This document shows, piece by piece, positions 43,922 through 53,407 of a stretch of 64,000 nucleotides of DNA. Source of the DNA: Reichenbachiella versicolor. GTDB taxonomy: Bacteria > Bacteroidota > Bacteroidia > Cytophagales > Cyclobacteriaceae. Each line of letters starts with the position of its first letter. The stretch's first letter is position 1. The stretch lies in the NCBI RefSeq assembly GCF_003171675.1, contig NZ_QFZQ01000001.1:620001-684000 (forward strand). The letters are read 5' to 3'. The notes beneath the pieces were generated by a model. It saw nothing but the letters and a program-made list of their open reading frames with translations. It did no database searches and was not told the origin of the DNA. Made by a program: the position numbers and the translations under genes.

Positions 43922-45310
43922 ATGAGCAAAACAAAACGAGACTATATCAAACGAATCAATGCAGTCTTAGACTTCATAGAAGAAAATCTCAACGAAGACT
44001 TGTCACTTCAATTGCTATCACAAAAAGCCAACTATTCCCCTTATCATTTTCATAGACTATTCTCAACAGTGGTCGGCGAGCGACTCAATGAATACATTAC
44101 TAGGAAACGTATCGAACGAATAGCGTCCATCGTGCTAGTTCGACCCCATCAAGCCTTAAAAGAGATTGCTTTTCAATATGGATTCAACAGTGATAATTCA
44201 TTTTCAAGAGCTTTTAGAAAATATTACGGTGTTACCCCCACGCAATTTAAGTCCAAAGGCAAAGAAGTACTTAGCAAGATCGGTATAGAACCATTTTCTT
44301 CCGAAAAATACATTTGTTCTATTGATAGCATAAAGCAATGGATACAGATGAATGCTCAAATAACAATAAAAGAACTACCCAAAATGGAATTAGCCAGTAT
44401 GTCTCACTTTGGAGAATTTGATCAGGTAGGAAATATGTTTCAAAGATTAATGGAATGGGGACATAGTAGAGGTGTGTTGCCTAATGAAAACTTTAGCGCC
44501 ATTACCGTCTATCATGATAATCCTAATGTCACGGAGCTATCCAAAGTAAGACATAGCGCTTGTGTCACTACCAATAAGAAAATAGCATCAGATGGTGAAA
44601 TTAGGCCTTTAACTATAGAGAAAGGTATCTATGCCGTAGGACGATTTGAAATATTAGGACAAGACATACCCCAAGCATGGAAAAGCATGAACACATGGGT
44701 GATCGAAAATGAATATGAGTTCGGAGACGGACAGTACTTTGAAGCCTATCTCAATGATCCCAAAACACACCCCGAAGGGAAATGCATGCTCGAAATCTCT
44801 ATCCCACTACAGAGCACAAAGAATCTTGTGCTCGGAAAGAAAGACAGTTTTAAAATATCAAAAAGCAGCTCGGCTACCATCCCATTGGACTATCATACTT
44901 TGGTAGCCTATATGAAAGAGCTGAAAGCACATATTCAAAAAGGGTATGATACTTACTTCAAGTATGGTAGCATTTATTTAGGCAATCCAGACTATTCGTA
45001 TTTTTCCTTGACCACCGAAGATTTCAAAAGACAAAAGCTCAAGTTTGTACTAGTCTTGAGTCACAAAACGTCCACGTTTACCATTTGTTTATCAGGTCAA
45101 AACAAAAGTGTTCGAAAGAAGTACTGGGAGATGTTTAGCTCCAGTGACTGGAACAAATACCCATTAGTCGAATCAGTAGAAGACAGCTTATCTATCATCA
45201 ACCATCAGATCATATACAATGCTGACTTTAACAATAGAACTCAACTGACAGAATTGATAGAGAGAGAAGTATTCGTATTCATAAATGACTTGAAAGAGAT
45301 ACTTGGCTGA
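43922..45310 (+). CDS. AraC-family regulator with GyrI-like effector-binding domain
   Basis: A 462-residue protein. The AraC helix-turn-helix pair is at about 10-110 (LSLQLLSQKANYSPYHFHRL and IAFQYGFNSDNSFSRAFRKY). A GyrI/SoxR-type effector domain is at about 140-300 (ELPKMELASMSHFGEF, YHDNPNVTELS, GIYAVGRFEILGQD). A further region of about 160 residues, longer than usual for AraC-GyrI proteins, follows and resembles a second AraC/GyrI-associated module with TFTICLSGQNKSVRK. It likely responds to small hydrophobic molecules. The 290-bp upstream is AT-rich and probably holds its promoter. Confidence 0.83.
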   Translation: MSKTKRDYIKRINAVLDFIEENLNEDLSLQLLSQKANYSPYHFHRLFSTVVGERLNEYITRKRIERIASIVLVRPHQALKEIAFQYGFNSDNSFSRAFRKYYGVTPTQFKSKGKEVLSKIGIEPFSSEKYICSIDSIKQWIQMNAQITIKELPKMELASMSHFGEFDQVGNMFQRLMEWGHSRGVLPNENFSAITVYHDNPNVTELSKVRHSACVTTNKKIASDGEIRPLTIEKGIYAVGRFEILGQDIPQAWKSMNTWVIENEYEFGDGQYFEAYLNDPKTHPEGKCMLEISIPLQSTKNLVLGKKDSFKISKSSSATIPLDYHTLVAYMKELKAHIQKGYDTYFKYGSIYLGNPDYSYFSLTTEDFKRQKLKFVLVLSHKTSTFTICLSGQNKSVRKKYWEMFSSSDWNKYPLVESVEDSLSIINHQIIYNADFNNRTQLTELIEREVFVFINDLKEILG

Positions 45311-45503
45311 TCAATGAAAAAGTAAAGAAGAAATGCCAAAGGCTTAAGGTTCATTCAGCTATCTCTAGCTTTTAAAAGATATTGGTCAATCAAGTGAATT
45401 TGTTATCCAAATTGACCTTAAAGGTTATCATTCTATTATTGAAGATATGACTAGTTTTACCAAGTCAACTTTATCTATGAATGGTGACTAAAAGCTAAAT
45501 ACT

Positions 45504-45848
45504 ATGCCGCATTGTATTATCGAATACTCTAGTGATCTAGATAATAATGAACGAATCAAGGAAACCGTTCAAATAGTCACAAGAGACTTAGAAGATTCGG
45601 GGTTGTTCGACAAAAGTTCTATTAAAACGAGAGCAATACCATACGCAGTCTATCTAGTAGGCGGCGAAGAGAAATCATTTGTTCACCTTACGATCAAGAT
45701 ACTCAATGGAAGATCGTATTGTCAAAAAAAGGAGTTGAGCAGCAGGCTTTTGAATACTTTAATAGGGCAATTTGATATCGAGAATATTACAGTAGAGGTA
45801 ACCGAAATAGACAAAAATACTTACAGTAAAAAAACAGTAGCAGTATGA
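45504..45848 (+). CDS. 5-carboxymethyl-2-hydroxymuconate isomerase-like tautomerase
   Basis: A 114-residue protein beginning MPHCIIEYSSDL, with Pro2 in the position of the catalytic N-terminal proline of the tautomerase superfamily. Further family features are KTRAIPYAVYLVGG, FVHLTIKILNGRS and the C-terminal VEVTEID. CHMI acts in homoprotocatechuate breakdown, but stand-alone homologues in genomes lacking that pathway are common. The stop overlaps the next start by 4 bp, so the two genes are translationally coupled. Confidence 0.85.
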   Translation: MPHCIIEYSSDLDNNERIKETVQIVTRDLEDSGLFDKSSIKTRAIPYAVYLVGGEEKSFVHLTIKILNGRSYCQKKELSSRLLNTLIGQFDIENITVEVTEIDKNTYSKKTVAV

Positions 45849-46393
45849 CAAAAAAGGCGTTGATAGTCATTGATATGCAAAAAGGATCTTTCACTCCACA
45901 GACTCCGAGGTATGACACTGATGGAGTTGTATATCGAATCAATCAGCTTGCTGAACAATTCAGGAAATTGAATAGCCCCGTTATCTATGTTCAGCACGAT
46001 GGTACTGGATCAGGTGAGTTTGAAAAGGGAACTACAGAATGGGAGAACTTGGACGAGCTGGAGGTACGATCTTCTGACATCATAATAGATAAATACGCCA
46101 ATGATGTGTTTTATCAGTCTGACATACAAGGCAAGCTTTCTGATTTAGGTATTGAAGAATTAGTCATCACGGGCTGTGCGACAGACTTCTGTGTGGAGTC
46201 ATCCATACAGTCGGCACTGACCAAGGACTATAGCATTACTGTAGTAGAAGATGGACATACTACGGGAGACCGTCCAGGTTTATCAGCCAAACAAGTGATC
46301 GATCACTATAATTGGGTTTGGAAAAATATGATTCCTACTAAAGGCACAATAGTGGTGAAAAACACAGCGCAAATTTTAGAAAATATTCAATAA
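45845..46393 (+). CDS. Isochorismatase-family cysteine hydrolase
   Basis: A 182-residue protein with the family layout: catalytic Asp in ALIVIDMQKGSF (D10), a Lys in the DKYAND region, the cis-peptide and nucleophile in ITGCATDFCVESS with C116, and TVVEDGHTTGD. Relatives hydrolyse nicotinamide, carbamoyl groups or isochorismate; the substrate is not evident. It overlaps the tautomerase-like gene by 4 bp. Confidence 0.9.
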   Translation: MTKKALIVIDMQKGSFTPQTPRYDTDGVVYRINQLAEQFRKLNSPVIYVQHDGTGSGEFEKGTTEWENLDELEVRSSDIIIDKYANDVFYQSDIQGKLSDLGIEELVITGCATDFCVESSIQSALTKDYSITVVEDGHTTGDRPGLSAKQVIDHYNWVWKNMIPTKGTIVVKNTAQILENIQ

Positions 46394-46659
46394 GGTACAT
46401 AGCTGAAATTATTCCTAGAGATGGTTTCACATTTTGTTTTCCCTTTTTTCTAAACTGATTTTAGAAATATAGAATCTCTATCTTTACAGCCTGATTTACT
46501 AATTCACATATCTATTCGATTCTTCCTTCATGGAAGATCAGATTAAGGCTTTGAAAGCAGGATAGCCTTCAACCAACGGATGGCTCTATCCAATCCTAAT
46601 AATATTATTCGTACGGAAGTACTTCTAAGAACTCTAATATTCTTGATAGACTTGAGAAA

Positions 46660-46803
46660 ATGGGGGTATATGAAATTGAAAGAATAAATACTCTTATAGA
46701 GAAATATATCTCCATTGATCCATTGAGAATATTAGACATAGGCAGAGGTACCGGTCACTCTACTAGAAATAATACAAAACGATTCAAGCCTATTGGCATT
46801 TAG
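46660..46803 (+). pseudogene. Fragment of a SAM-dependent methyltransferase
   Basis: The plus frame from the ATG at 46660 reads MGVYEIERINTLIEKY and then LRILDIGRGTGHST before a TAG at 46801. LDIG-x-GTGHST is SAM motif I with Arg in place of the usual Cys. Directly after GHST the other frame reads LEIIQNDSSLLAFSPQMM, which is the expected continuation of such a protein. A frameshift at about 46770 and loss of the remaining 3' part are therefore likely. The surrounding gap 46394-46841 shows nothing else that I recognise. Confidence 0.5.
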
Positions 46804-46841
46804 CCCTCAAATGATGATATCAACCCAAAAACAGAATAACT

Positions 46842-47051
46842 ATGAACATTAAAGATAAATACTTAGATCTATTGAAAAAGAATGACGGTCAACTCAATGA
46901 AATTGAGCTGGGAGAGAGCATAGGTCTCGATGAAGATGAGATGCAGGAGATCATCTCGATGCTACTTTTCGAATACAAAATAGAGTATGTTCAGCATAGA
47001 GCATGTAACTATCGGATCTATAAAAAGTCAGCTGATAAACACTATCGCTGA
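46842..47051 (+). CDS. Small protein with a winged-helix-like pattern
   Basis: A 69-residue protein: helices [27 protein letters not shown] and [12 protein letters not shown], then a short hairpin ([16 protein letters not shown]). This order of three helices and a wing could bind DNA or a protein partner; the family is not recognised. The DUF3050-like gene follows about 100 bp downstream. Confidence 0.6.
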   Translation: MNIKDKYLDLLKKNDGQLNEIELGESIGLDEDEMQEIISMLLFEYKIEYVQHRACNYRIYKKSADKHYR

Positions 47052-47112
47052 TAAGGTGTCAGCGCTATTTGCATAGACTATTGCAATCTGATACTTTCGC
47101 AGAAATTTTAAA

Positions 47113-47140
47113 AGTCCAGCTATCGAGTGGTAGCTGGACT
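47113..47140 (+). other. 10-bp hairpin in the leader of the DUF3050-like gene
   Basis: AGTCCAGCTA (47113-47122) pairs with TAGCTGGACT (47131-47140) around 8 bases, 19 bp before the chosen start codon. No T-run follows. It may end the preceding short gene or control translation. Confidence 0.4.
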
Positions 47141-47158
47141 GATGAAGTAACCCATCAT

Positions 47159-47947
47159 ATGAATAGAATACAGCACATAGAAAATGAGATTTCTGATTTA
47201 AGAAATCAACTTCAGACACATCAGCTTTATAGCGCATTAGATGAGATAGAAGACGTGAAAGTTTTCATGGAAAACCATGTCTTTGCCGTGTGGGATTTTA
47301 TGTCTCTACTGAAGGCTTTGCAGATAGAGTTGACCCATGTACAGACTCCTTGGATACCTGCTAAGAATCCTACATTGAGTAGGTTCATCAATGAGATAGT
47401 ACATGGCGAAGAAAGTGATATCAACGAGCTGGGAGAGCCGAAGAGTCATTTTGAGATGTACGTGGAAGCTATGCAGCAAGTCAACGCTAGTACTCAAGCG
47501 ATAGACAAATTTATCGAGCTGATCAGTTCCGGTAATACGGTTGATTATTCATTGAATGAGGTGGAGATAGACCAAAGAGTAGTTGATTTCGTGAAGTATT
47601 CATTTGCCATCATAGATACGAATCAGCCGCACATGATTGCGTCAGCATTTACATTTGGTAGAGAGGATGTGATACCAGATATGTTTATGGAGATTTTGAA
47701 TTCGGCGGATGCTGATAATACTTCTTACAACAAGCTAAGGTATTATTTAGAGCGTCATATAGAGCTCGATGGAGACGAGCATGGTCCATTGTCGCTATTG
47801 ATGATTTCAGAGCTGTGCGGTGATGACGAGGTCAAGTGGGATGAAGTATTGACGATCGCTAAAGAGGCTTTGACAAAAAGAATCGCACTGTGGGACTGTA
47901 TCGCTGATTTGATTCAAAAGCAAAAGCCCGCACTTAGTCTTGCTTAA
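47159..47947 (+). CDS. DUF3050-like protein (heme-oxygenase-like fold)
   Basis: A 262-residue, all-helical protein. From the ATG at 47159 it begins [18 protein letters not shown], followed by [20 protein letters not shown] and [16 protein letters not shown], the entry of DUF3050 proteins. Later come [24 protein letters not shown] and [18 protein letters not shown], with His and Glu spaced as in heme-oxygenase-like di-metal or heme folds. Function is not established. The frame is open to 47069, but this would place the leader hairpin inside the coding part. Confidence 0.75.
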   Translation: MNRIQHIENEISDLRNQLQTHQLYSALDEIEDVKVFMENHVFAVWDFMSLLKALQIELTHVQTPWIPAKNPTLSRFINEIVHGEESDINELGEPKSHFEMYVEAMQQVNASTQAIDKFIELISSGNTVDYSLNEVEIDQRVVDFVKYSFAIIDTNQPHMIASAFTFGREDVIPDMFMEILNSADADNTSYNKLRYYLERHIELDGDEHGPLSLLMISELCGDDEVKWDEVLTIAKEALTKRIALWDCIADLIQKQKPALSLA

Positions 47948-48284
47948 GAATCAGCGTGTTAGAAAAGGTTAATCTTATGCTATTGTGAAAAATCTTCTGT
48001 CCTGCTTTTCGACGACGAGTTTTCACAAGCTGTTAGATCCCAGATAGCTTTTCTCTACTATCGTGAGAAAAACTTCTGGGATGACGATTACTTTTTAGTA
48101 GGGCTGTAACGGCCCCGTATTTTTATGGGGTAAAATTTAGCTTTCTGATTTATAGATTTGACTTCTTTGCTACTTTCTTGGTCAAACAAGAAAGTAGATA
48201 AATATTTTATCTTGAATGATGGTGAGTTTCGCAGCAATTCTAGATTAAAAGTCTAATGATTGTTGCTAATAGGAATCAAAGCAA
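47948..48284. other. Repeat-containing intergenic stretch
   Basis: It holds one copy of the 53-bp hairpin repeat (48034-48086), a short CGGCCCCGTATTTTTATGGGG-type sequence at about 48108-48128, and ACTTTCTTGGTCAAACAAGA-type inverted sequence at about 48172-48200. No gene is visible. Confidence 0.7.
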
Positions 48285-49109
48285 ATGTTTATGCTAAGAA
48301 TAGTGTTGCTATCAATAAGTAGTTTTTGTTGGCTATCAGCTATAGGTGGAGATGTGAAATTTTACCTTGATAGCGATTCCATTCCTGATAGCATGGAAGT
48401 CATTGATAATAGAGAAGTTTGTTTCCGGCTGTCTTCGCTTGATCACCCTATCTGTAAGCACCTTGATGACGAATCTTATGAGCTGGGAAGCAAGGTATAT
48501 GTACAATATAAAGCCCCTCAGATTGTAGCTATATATGAATATTGCTGCGATGTCAATGTAGTGCCATATGTGACTTACTATACATATAACGAACAGCAAA
48601 AGGATCTAATTGAATTTGCGTATGTATCAGGAGTAAGTACCCGTGAAATGATCGATTCCGACTTGTCAATAAATACAAGTACAATAGAGATAGACTATAG
48701 CTCAACAGACGCAGAAGATAAAGTAACCAGAATAGCGGAGCATTTAGAGGCAGTCATCGAACGTAATAAGAAAGGAGAGGTGGTAGGTCTAATAGCGTTG
48801 GATCAATTTGACCTACTCATGATACTAAAAGAACAACCCATAGTAAGAAGTAATGTTTCTAAGTATCTGGATATAGCGGACTACTTGATGAAGGCACGTA
48901 AGTTTATCGGAGCAATGCTAATTGTTGATAGTGTTTTGTCGTTTGACCCGACTTTGTATCAAGCAAAACTTTTGAAAGCCAATGTCTACTATGACAATCA
49001 ACAAAAAGACTTAGCGCTGCCAGTTTATCAAGAATATATACAGATCATGAATGATGCAGGGATGTCAAATAGCATTCCTGATTATGTCTATAGTAGAATA
49101 CCTGATTGA
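48285..49109 (+). CDS. Secreted protein of unknown function with a TPR-like C-terminus
   Basis: A 274-residue protein with a signal peptide (MFMLRIVLLSISSFCWLSA). The middle has no recognised domain; it contains YVQYKAPQIVAIYEYCCD and YYTYNEQQKDLIEF. The last 80 residues alternate helices with TPR-like spacing (IADYLMKARKFIGAMLIVDS, VLSFDPTLYQAKLLKANVYY, DNQQKDLALPVYQEYI). It may be a periplasmic protein-interaction factor. It is a single gene between repeat-rich gaps. Confidence 0.6.
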   Translation: MFMLRIVLLSISSFCWLSAIGGDVKFYLDSDSIPDSMEVIDNREVCFRLSSLDHPICKHLDDESYELGSKVYVQYKAPQIVAIYEYCCDVNVVPYVTYYTYNEQQKDLIEFAYVSGVSTREMIDSDLSINTSTIEIDYSSTDAEDKVTRIAEHLEAVIERNKKGEVVGLIALDQFDLLMILKEQPIVRSNVSKYLDIADYLMKARKFIGAMLIVDSVLSFDPTLYQAKLLKANVYYDNQQKDLALPVYQEYIQIMNDAGMSNSIPDYVYSRIPD

Positions 49110-49261
49110 GTAGGAGTAGGATATCTATCTTCACGAATAGCTTCTCTATAGAAAGTTGAGACGCTATGTGGCTATCTGTTCAATGAACTGCTGCATGACC
49201 TGAATAGATCACTTCACTCTGTTCGTGATGACCTTGTCTCCTGAATAAGCAGTGTGATACA

Positions 49262-49483
49262 TCTCACTAAATCAAAGCGAACAACGAACAGTATTTGTCA
49301 GATCCCTGATAGCTTTTCTCTACTATCGTGAGAAAAACTTCTGGGATGACGATTACTTTTTTGGCTGTGTTGGGCTTAGTTTTTAGTGGGGGGGAAGAGA
49401 ACCAAGTCCACTATTAAGAAATGTTGAAAAGTAAAAATATCGTCATCTCGAGCGCAGCGCGGCGATCTGCTCGACTAGGGTAG
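49262..49483. repeat. 220-bp repeat module, left copy flanking the second cadherin/DUF285 gene
   Basis: From TCTCACTAAATCAAAGCGAA through the 53-bp hairpin repeat, GGCTGTGTTGGGCTTAGTTT, a run of seven G, and into the left half of the 85-bp element. The copy at about 52005-52227 is almost identical, including the G-run; a more diverged copy lies at 41530-41750. The left and right copies are in direct orientation, 2.74 kb apart, and enclose the gene at 49751-51811. Confidence 0.88.
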
Positions 49484-49485
49484 CA

Positions 49486-49519
49486 AACCAACTAGGTTAC
49501 TCGACGTAACCTAGTTGGT
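49486..49519. repeat. Inverted repeat, copy 2
   Basis: AACCAACTAGGTTAC, loop TCGAC, GTAACCTAGTTGGT. It is the counterpart of 41982-42016, here fused directly to a truncated 85-bp element. Confidence 0.8.
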
Positions 49520-49576
49520 GAGTCATTTGATATGCCCGAAATAGGAACGAGGCTTAAGCAATGCACATTATCAAAT

Positions 49577-49709
49577 AAAAAAGAGGCTGTCCTCCAAAGC
49601 AAAAATCCGTCAAGAATAGCACAGCGAAAGATCTACTAAGACCTTAGAAGACCCTTCGCTATGATTTAAGCTTGACGAAATTTTAACTACTGAAAACAGC
49701 CTCTTACCG
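49577..49709 (-). terminator. Long-stem terminator downstream of the second cadherin/DUF285 gene
   Basis: On the minus strand AAGAGGCTGTTTTC pairs with GAGGACAGCCTCTT and is followed by TTTTTATTTGA. It is homologous to 42068-42206, including the loop block AGATCTACTAAGACCTTAGA and ACCCTTCGCTATGATTTAAG. Confidence 0.65.
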
Positions 49710-49750
49710 ATCATCCAATCATATTAGAGTTCGGTTTGAATAGAGGTTAA

Positions 49751-51811
49751 CTACCGAGGAGCAAAACACCCCTTAGTCGGTAAGTGCGAAGCCTCCAATG
49801 CAGAATTGGAAGAAAAATTAGTACAAACAGTAACAGCAGAAGTATCCCATCCATTCAAGTCTTGATTAAAAGAACTGGCAGAATAAAACATATAACTCAT
49901 ATTTAGAACACTAGACACATCCCAATCCAAGGGTTGATTAAACAAACTCGCTCTATTAAACATATCATCCATATATGCAACACTAGACACATCCCAATCT
50001 AATGGCTGGTTAAAAGAACTGGCTCTAGAAAACATAGAATTCATATATGTAACACTAGATACATCCCAATCCAAAGGTTGATTAAAGGAAGTGGTTCCAT
50101 TAAACATAGCATTCATATTCGTAACACTAGACACATTCCAATTCAAGGGTTGATTAAACGAACTAGCCTCTGAAAACATATACCTCATATTCGTAACACT
50201 AGACACATCCCAATCTAACGGTTGATTAAAAGAACTCGCTTCAAAAAACATAGCATTCATATTCGTAACACTAGACACATCCCAATCTAACGGTTGATTA
50301 AAAGAACTCGCTGCAGCAAACATCAAAGTCATATTTGTAACACTGGATACATCCCAATCCAAGGATTGATTAAAAGAACTGGCATCTTCAAACATAGATT
50401 TCATATCAGTAACGCTAGATACATCCCAGTCACTTAGGTTTTGGTTCAAAGATGAAGCACCACTAAACATAAAGGACATATCATTTACTTCACTCAAATC
50501 TGGCGCGTCTGTAGCAGATACTTCTAGGTTGGAACAACCATAAAAAGCCCTCCTCATTGACTTCCATTCAATTTGTCCCCAGCTAGTTACATCTAGGATA
50601 GAATGTTTTGAACCTTCATCATTGAAATAAATAGCAGGGAATTCGCCAGCAATCTTTACCGTGTAGGTTCCAGCTTCTGCATAAGTATGAGAAGCATCTC
50701 CTGTATGGGTTTCTATAGCACTTCCATCTCCCCATTCTATAGTATAGTCATAGGTATAATCAGAATTATTAGTAGGAATTGTAATCTCCTGCGAAGCTAT
50801 CGTAGTCTCCCATATTGTGATAAATGGATCATATTCGTCTGTTACATTGATAGTGATTTTGGCTTGTGTAGTTAGCGCTCCATCCGACACTGCTACGGTG
50901 ATCTCATGACTCACCTTGGTTTCGAAGTCAAGTATCTTTCCTGTTACTAGACTAAGCTTACCCTCGGCTGATATCTCGAATAGATCGCTGTTGTTTTCTA
51001 CTATTGTATAAGTTAATGTTTGCTTGTCCGTGGCTACGATAGTTCCTATCTCTACGTTATCGGCTATATTTTCTGCGACTATAAAGGACTGATCAGCTAC
51101 TACGGGAGCTTTATTTTCTACATTGATAGTGATTTTAGCTTGTGTAGTCTTTTCTCCATCCGATACTTCTACAGTGATCTCATGACTGGCTTTGGTTCCA
51201 TAGTCCAGAGATTTTTCTGCTGCTAGACTCAACTTACCTTTTGCTGATAGCTCAAATAGATCATTACTATTCTCTATTAAGGTAAAAGCCAGTGTTTGCT
51301 TGTCAGTTGCGATAATCGTTCCTATCTCTGAGCCATCGGCTATATCTTCTGCGACTGTAAAAGACTGATCAGCCACCACAGGAGCTTCATTTTCAGTCTC
51401 TGGTACTTCTGGCTCACCAGTTTTTTCATCAACGTCTAAAACATTGATAGAAATAGTCGCTTCACTGGCATCAGAAGCGTCTTCAGCTTCTACCATTATC
51501 GTATAGCTCTTAGTCGTTTCAAAGTCTAGGCTTTTGTCTGTAGCGAGAGACAATTCACCAGTAGCAGTAATTTCGAACAGCTCGTCAGTATTCTTAGCGA
51601 TAGAGAAGGATATTTTATCATCCTCGGCATCGCTAGCAGTCACGGTACCGATTACTACTTCGTCAGAAGCATTTTCTAAGACAGAGAATGATTGATCTGT
51701 GATTTCTGGCGCGGTATTTTGGCGTCCAGCTTCGTTCTCATCACAGGCGGATATCCATATTGCAGTCATGATGACTGATAAGGCTAGCAATTTTAGATTT
51801 TTAATAAACAT
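49751..51811 (-). CDS. Cadherin/PKD/DUF285-repeat lipoprotein (long paralogue)
   Basis: A 686-residue lipoprotein ([19 protein letters not shown], lipobox ISAC). Three cadherin-like repeats lie at about 30-125, 140-230 and 232-325, followed by a PKD-like domain ([26 protein letters not shown]) and at least nine DUF285 repeats of about 24 residues (MF[20 protein letters not shown]). The end is HLPTKGCF, as in the short paralogue. Several DUF285 units are almost identical, indicating recent unit duplication. A cell-surface adhesion role is likely. Direct repeats flank the gene on both sides. Confidence 0.85.
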   Translation of the reverse strand: MFIKNLKLLALSVIMTAIWISACDENEAGRQNTAPEITDQSFSVLENASDEVVIGTVTASDAEDDKISFSIAKNTDELFEITATGELSLATDKSLDFETTKSYTIMVEAEDASDASEATISINVLDVDEKTGEPEVPETENEAPVVADQSFTVAEDIADGSEIGTIIATDKQTLAFTLIENSNDLFELSAKGKLSLAAEKSLDYGTKASHEITVEVSDGEKTTQAKITINVENKAPVVADQSFIVAENIADNVEIGTIVATDKQTLTYTIVENNSDLFEISAEGKLSLVTGKILDFETKVSHEITVAVSDGALTTQAKITINVTDEYDPFITIWETTIASQEITIPTNNSDYTYDYTIEWGDGSAIETHTGDASHTYAEAGTYTVKIAGEFPAIYFNDEGSKHSILDVTSWGQIEWKSMRRAFYGCSNLEVSATDAPDLSEVNDMSFMFSGASSLNQNLSDWDVSSVTDMKSMFEDASSFNQSLDWDVSSVTNMTLMFAAASSFNQPLDWDVSSVTNMNAMFFEASSFNQPLDWDVSSVTNMRYMFSEASSFNQPLNWNVSSVTNMNAMFNGTTSFNQPLDWDVSSVTYMNSMFSRASSFNQPLDWDVSSVAYMDDMFNRASLFNQPLDWDVSSVLNMSYMFYSASSFNQDLNGWDTSAVTVCTNFSSNSALEASHLPTKGCFAPR

Positions 51812-52004
51812 AAACTGATTATAATTTAACTAGCACGCGGTACACCTAATCCAGACCGTGCATATACTAATAAGAGGTTAGGGCCTCTGATTTAGATTAT
51901 AAATAATTGGGCGAAAGTACATTTTCAGTCTGTTCAATAATTGTATATTTCTTACAGTTGGGAAATAGTTGAAGAAAAAGCAGTCGTGCAGAGCTGGATG
52001 AAAA

Positions 52005-52227
52005 ATCTCACTAAATCAAAGTGAGCTACGAGCAGTATTGGTCAGATCCCTGATAGCTTTTCTCTACTATCATGAGAAAAGCTTCTGGGATGACGATTAC
52101 TTTTTTGGCTGTGTTGGGCTTAGTTTTTAGTGGGGGGGAAGAGAACCAAGTCCACTATTAAGAAATGTTGAAAAGTAAAAATATCGTCATCGCGAGCGCA
52201 GCGCGGCGATCTGCTCGATTAGGGTAG
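52005..52227. repeat. 220-bp repeat module, right copy
   Basis: Counterpart of 49262-49483. It carries the 53-bp hairpin repeat at 52043-52095, GGCTGTGTTGGGCTTAGTTT, the seven-G run and the start of a complete 85-bp element (52185-52269). After it, 52318-52372 repeats the CGAAACATCTGACTAAGGCC block. The remainder of the gap 51812-52428 holds no gene. Confidence 0.88.
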
Positions 52228-52269
52228 TGCTTTACTCGAACAGATCACTTCACTCCGTTCGTGATGACG
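52185..52269. repeat. 85-bp palindromic REP/MITE-like element, copy 3
   Basis: CGTCATCGCGAGCGCAGCGC to TCCGTTCGTGATGACG, same length and internal order as copies at 41416 and 41709. Confidence 0.85.
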
Positions 52270-52428
52270 AGATACTTATGTTCTTTACTATAAAAAAATC
52301 AGTAATGTGGAGTAGTACGAAACATCTGACTAAGGCCTTAGAAGACCCTTTGCTTGGACTTAGGGTGTTTATGTTAGATCTTATTTTGGAGTTTTAACAC
52401 TTCATAAATAAAATAAATACCTGTGCCT

Positions 52429-53274
52429 CTAGTCGGGGAGCGGTAAGCTGACATTGATGGTATTAGAGTATATCTTTTCGCCATTGGCTAATTGTAAAAA
52501 GACTTGAAAGTCATATTGGCCTTTGACTAGTGAGTTAGGAAAGAATATGGCTCTTTTACCTCCTCTAGATATGGTATAGTTGCCATTCTCATCAAGCTTC
52601 AAGTAGTTGTCATCCAATAGGCCTGATGGATTATTAATGGAATACACTTTTGAACTGTATCGCTCATCACTATCCAGATGTTTCATAGAGATATGCATGT
52701 CTACTTTGCCTAACATTTCTCCTCTACTCATACTGTCATCTATATCAATGACATACTCTCCATTATTGTTTAGGTATGCAATATCTAGGGTGAAAAGGTT
52801 ATCACTAATGTAAACGTCGAGTTTGAATTGACTAAGGTCAGACGGCTCAAAAAGTTTTATATCACTTAATGGGATTTTTTCACCATTATCTAGTTCTAGG
52901 ACTTCCATAGTGCCATATTTGATCATAACAAAAGCTTCTCCTCCTGTTAGATTATCATACTCTTTAGCAATGATTTTGTGTCTGATGTTGTATAAAAAGG
53001 TTGTTGTTGAAAATCTGGAATCTTTGCTAGTATGAGTTGAATATAGGATAGCCCATATTCCAGATTGCGAAATTTGATCTATACCGAAACTAACGTCATT
53101 GTTGGGATCGCTAGTGGATTGAAATACGAGTTCTTCATTTCCATTGTCATCGATGATGTAGATGTTTCCGTTTTTTTCTTCTATATCTAAAGCAGAAGTT
53201 TGCCAGCCTGCTAGTAAGAAAAACAAGCAAATGGTAATTCGTCTCATGGTCATTGATACTCTTCTATTTTTCAT
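52429..53274 (-). CDS. Secreted protein of unknown function
   Basis: A 281-residue protein. A signal peptide (RRITICLFFLLAGWQTSA) is followed by a beta-rich mature part with GNIYIIDDNGNEELVFQS, SGIWAILYSTHT and GGKRAIFFPNSLVKGQY. The C-terminal region has repeating strand pairs that look Ig-like (DNLFTLDIAYLNNNGEYVID). The family is not recognised. The start may be M1 or the later ATG MTMRRITI. It is a single gene on the minus strand. Confidence 0.6.
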   Translation of the reverse strand: MKNRRVSMTMRRITICLFFLLAGWQTSALDIEEKNGNIYIIDDNGNEELVFQSTSDPNNDVSFGIDQISQSGIWAILYSTHTSKDSRFSTTTFLYNIRHKIIAKEYDNLTGGEAFVMIKYGTMEVLELDNGEKIPLSDIKLFEPSDLSQFKLDVYISDNLFTLDIAYLNNNGEYVIDIDDSMSRGEMLGKVDMHISMKHLDSDERYSSKVYSINNPSGLLDDNYLKLDENGNYTISRGGKRAIFFPNSLVKGQYDFQVFLQLANGEKIYSNTINVSLPLPD

Positions 53275-53407
53275 TTTAGTAGTAGAATAAATGTCTTATT
53301 TACGCACTTAGTTAATTCCAATAAACATCTATTATTATAGGTAAACAAGTTAGATAACTAAAGCCGGCAACTTGTAAGAGCCGGCTATGATGAAATTTTC
53401 TGGTTAT

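Noticed and set aside
46842-47051. Antitoxin of a toxin-antitoxin pair with the DUF3050-like gene
   Set aside because: The DUF3050-like protein has no toxin features, the spacing is about 100 bp, and the small protein lacks a known antitoxin motif.
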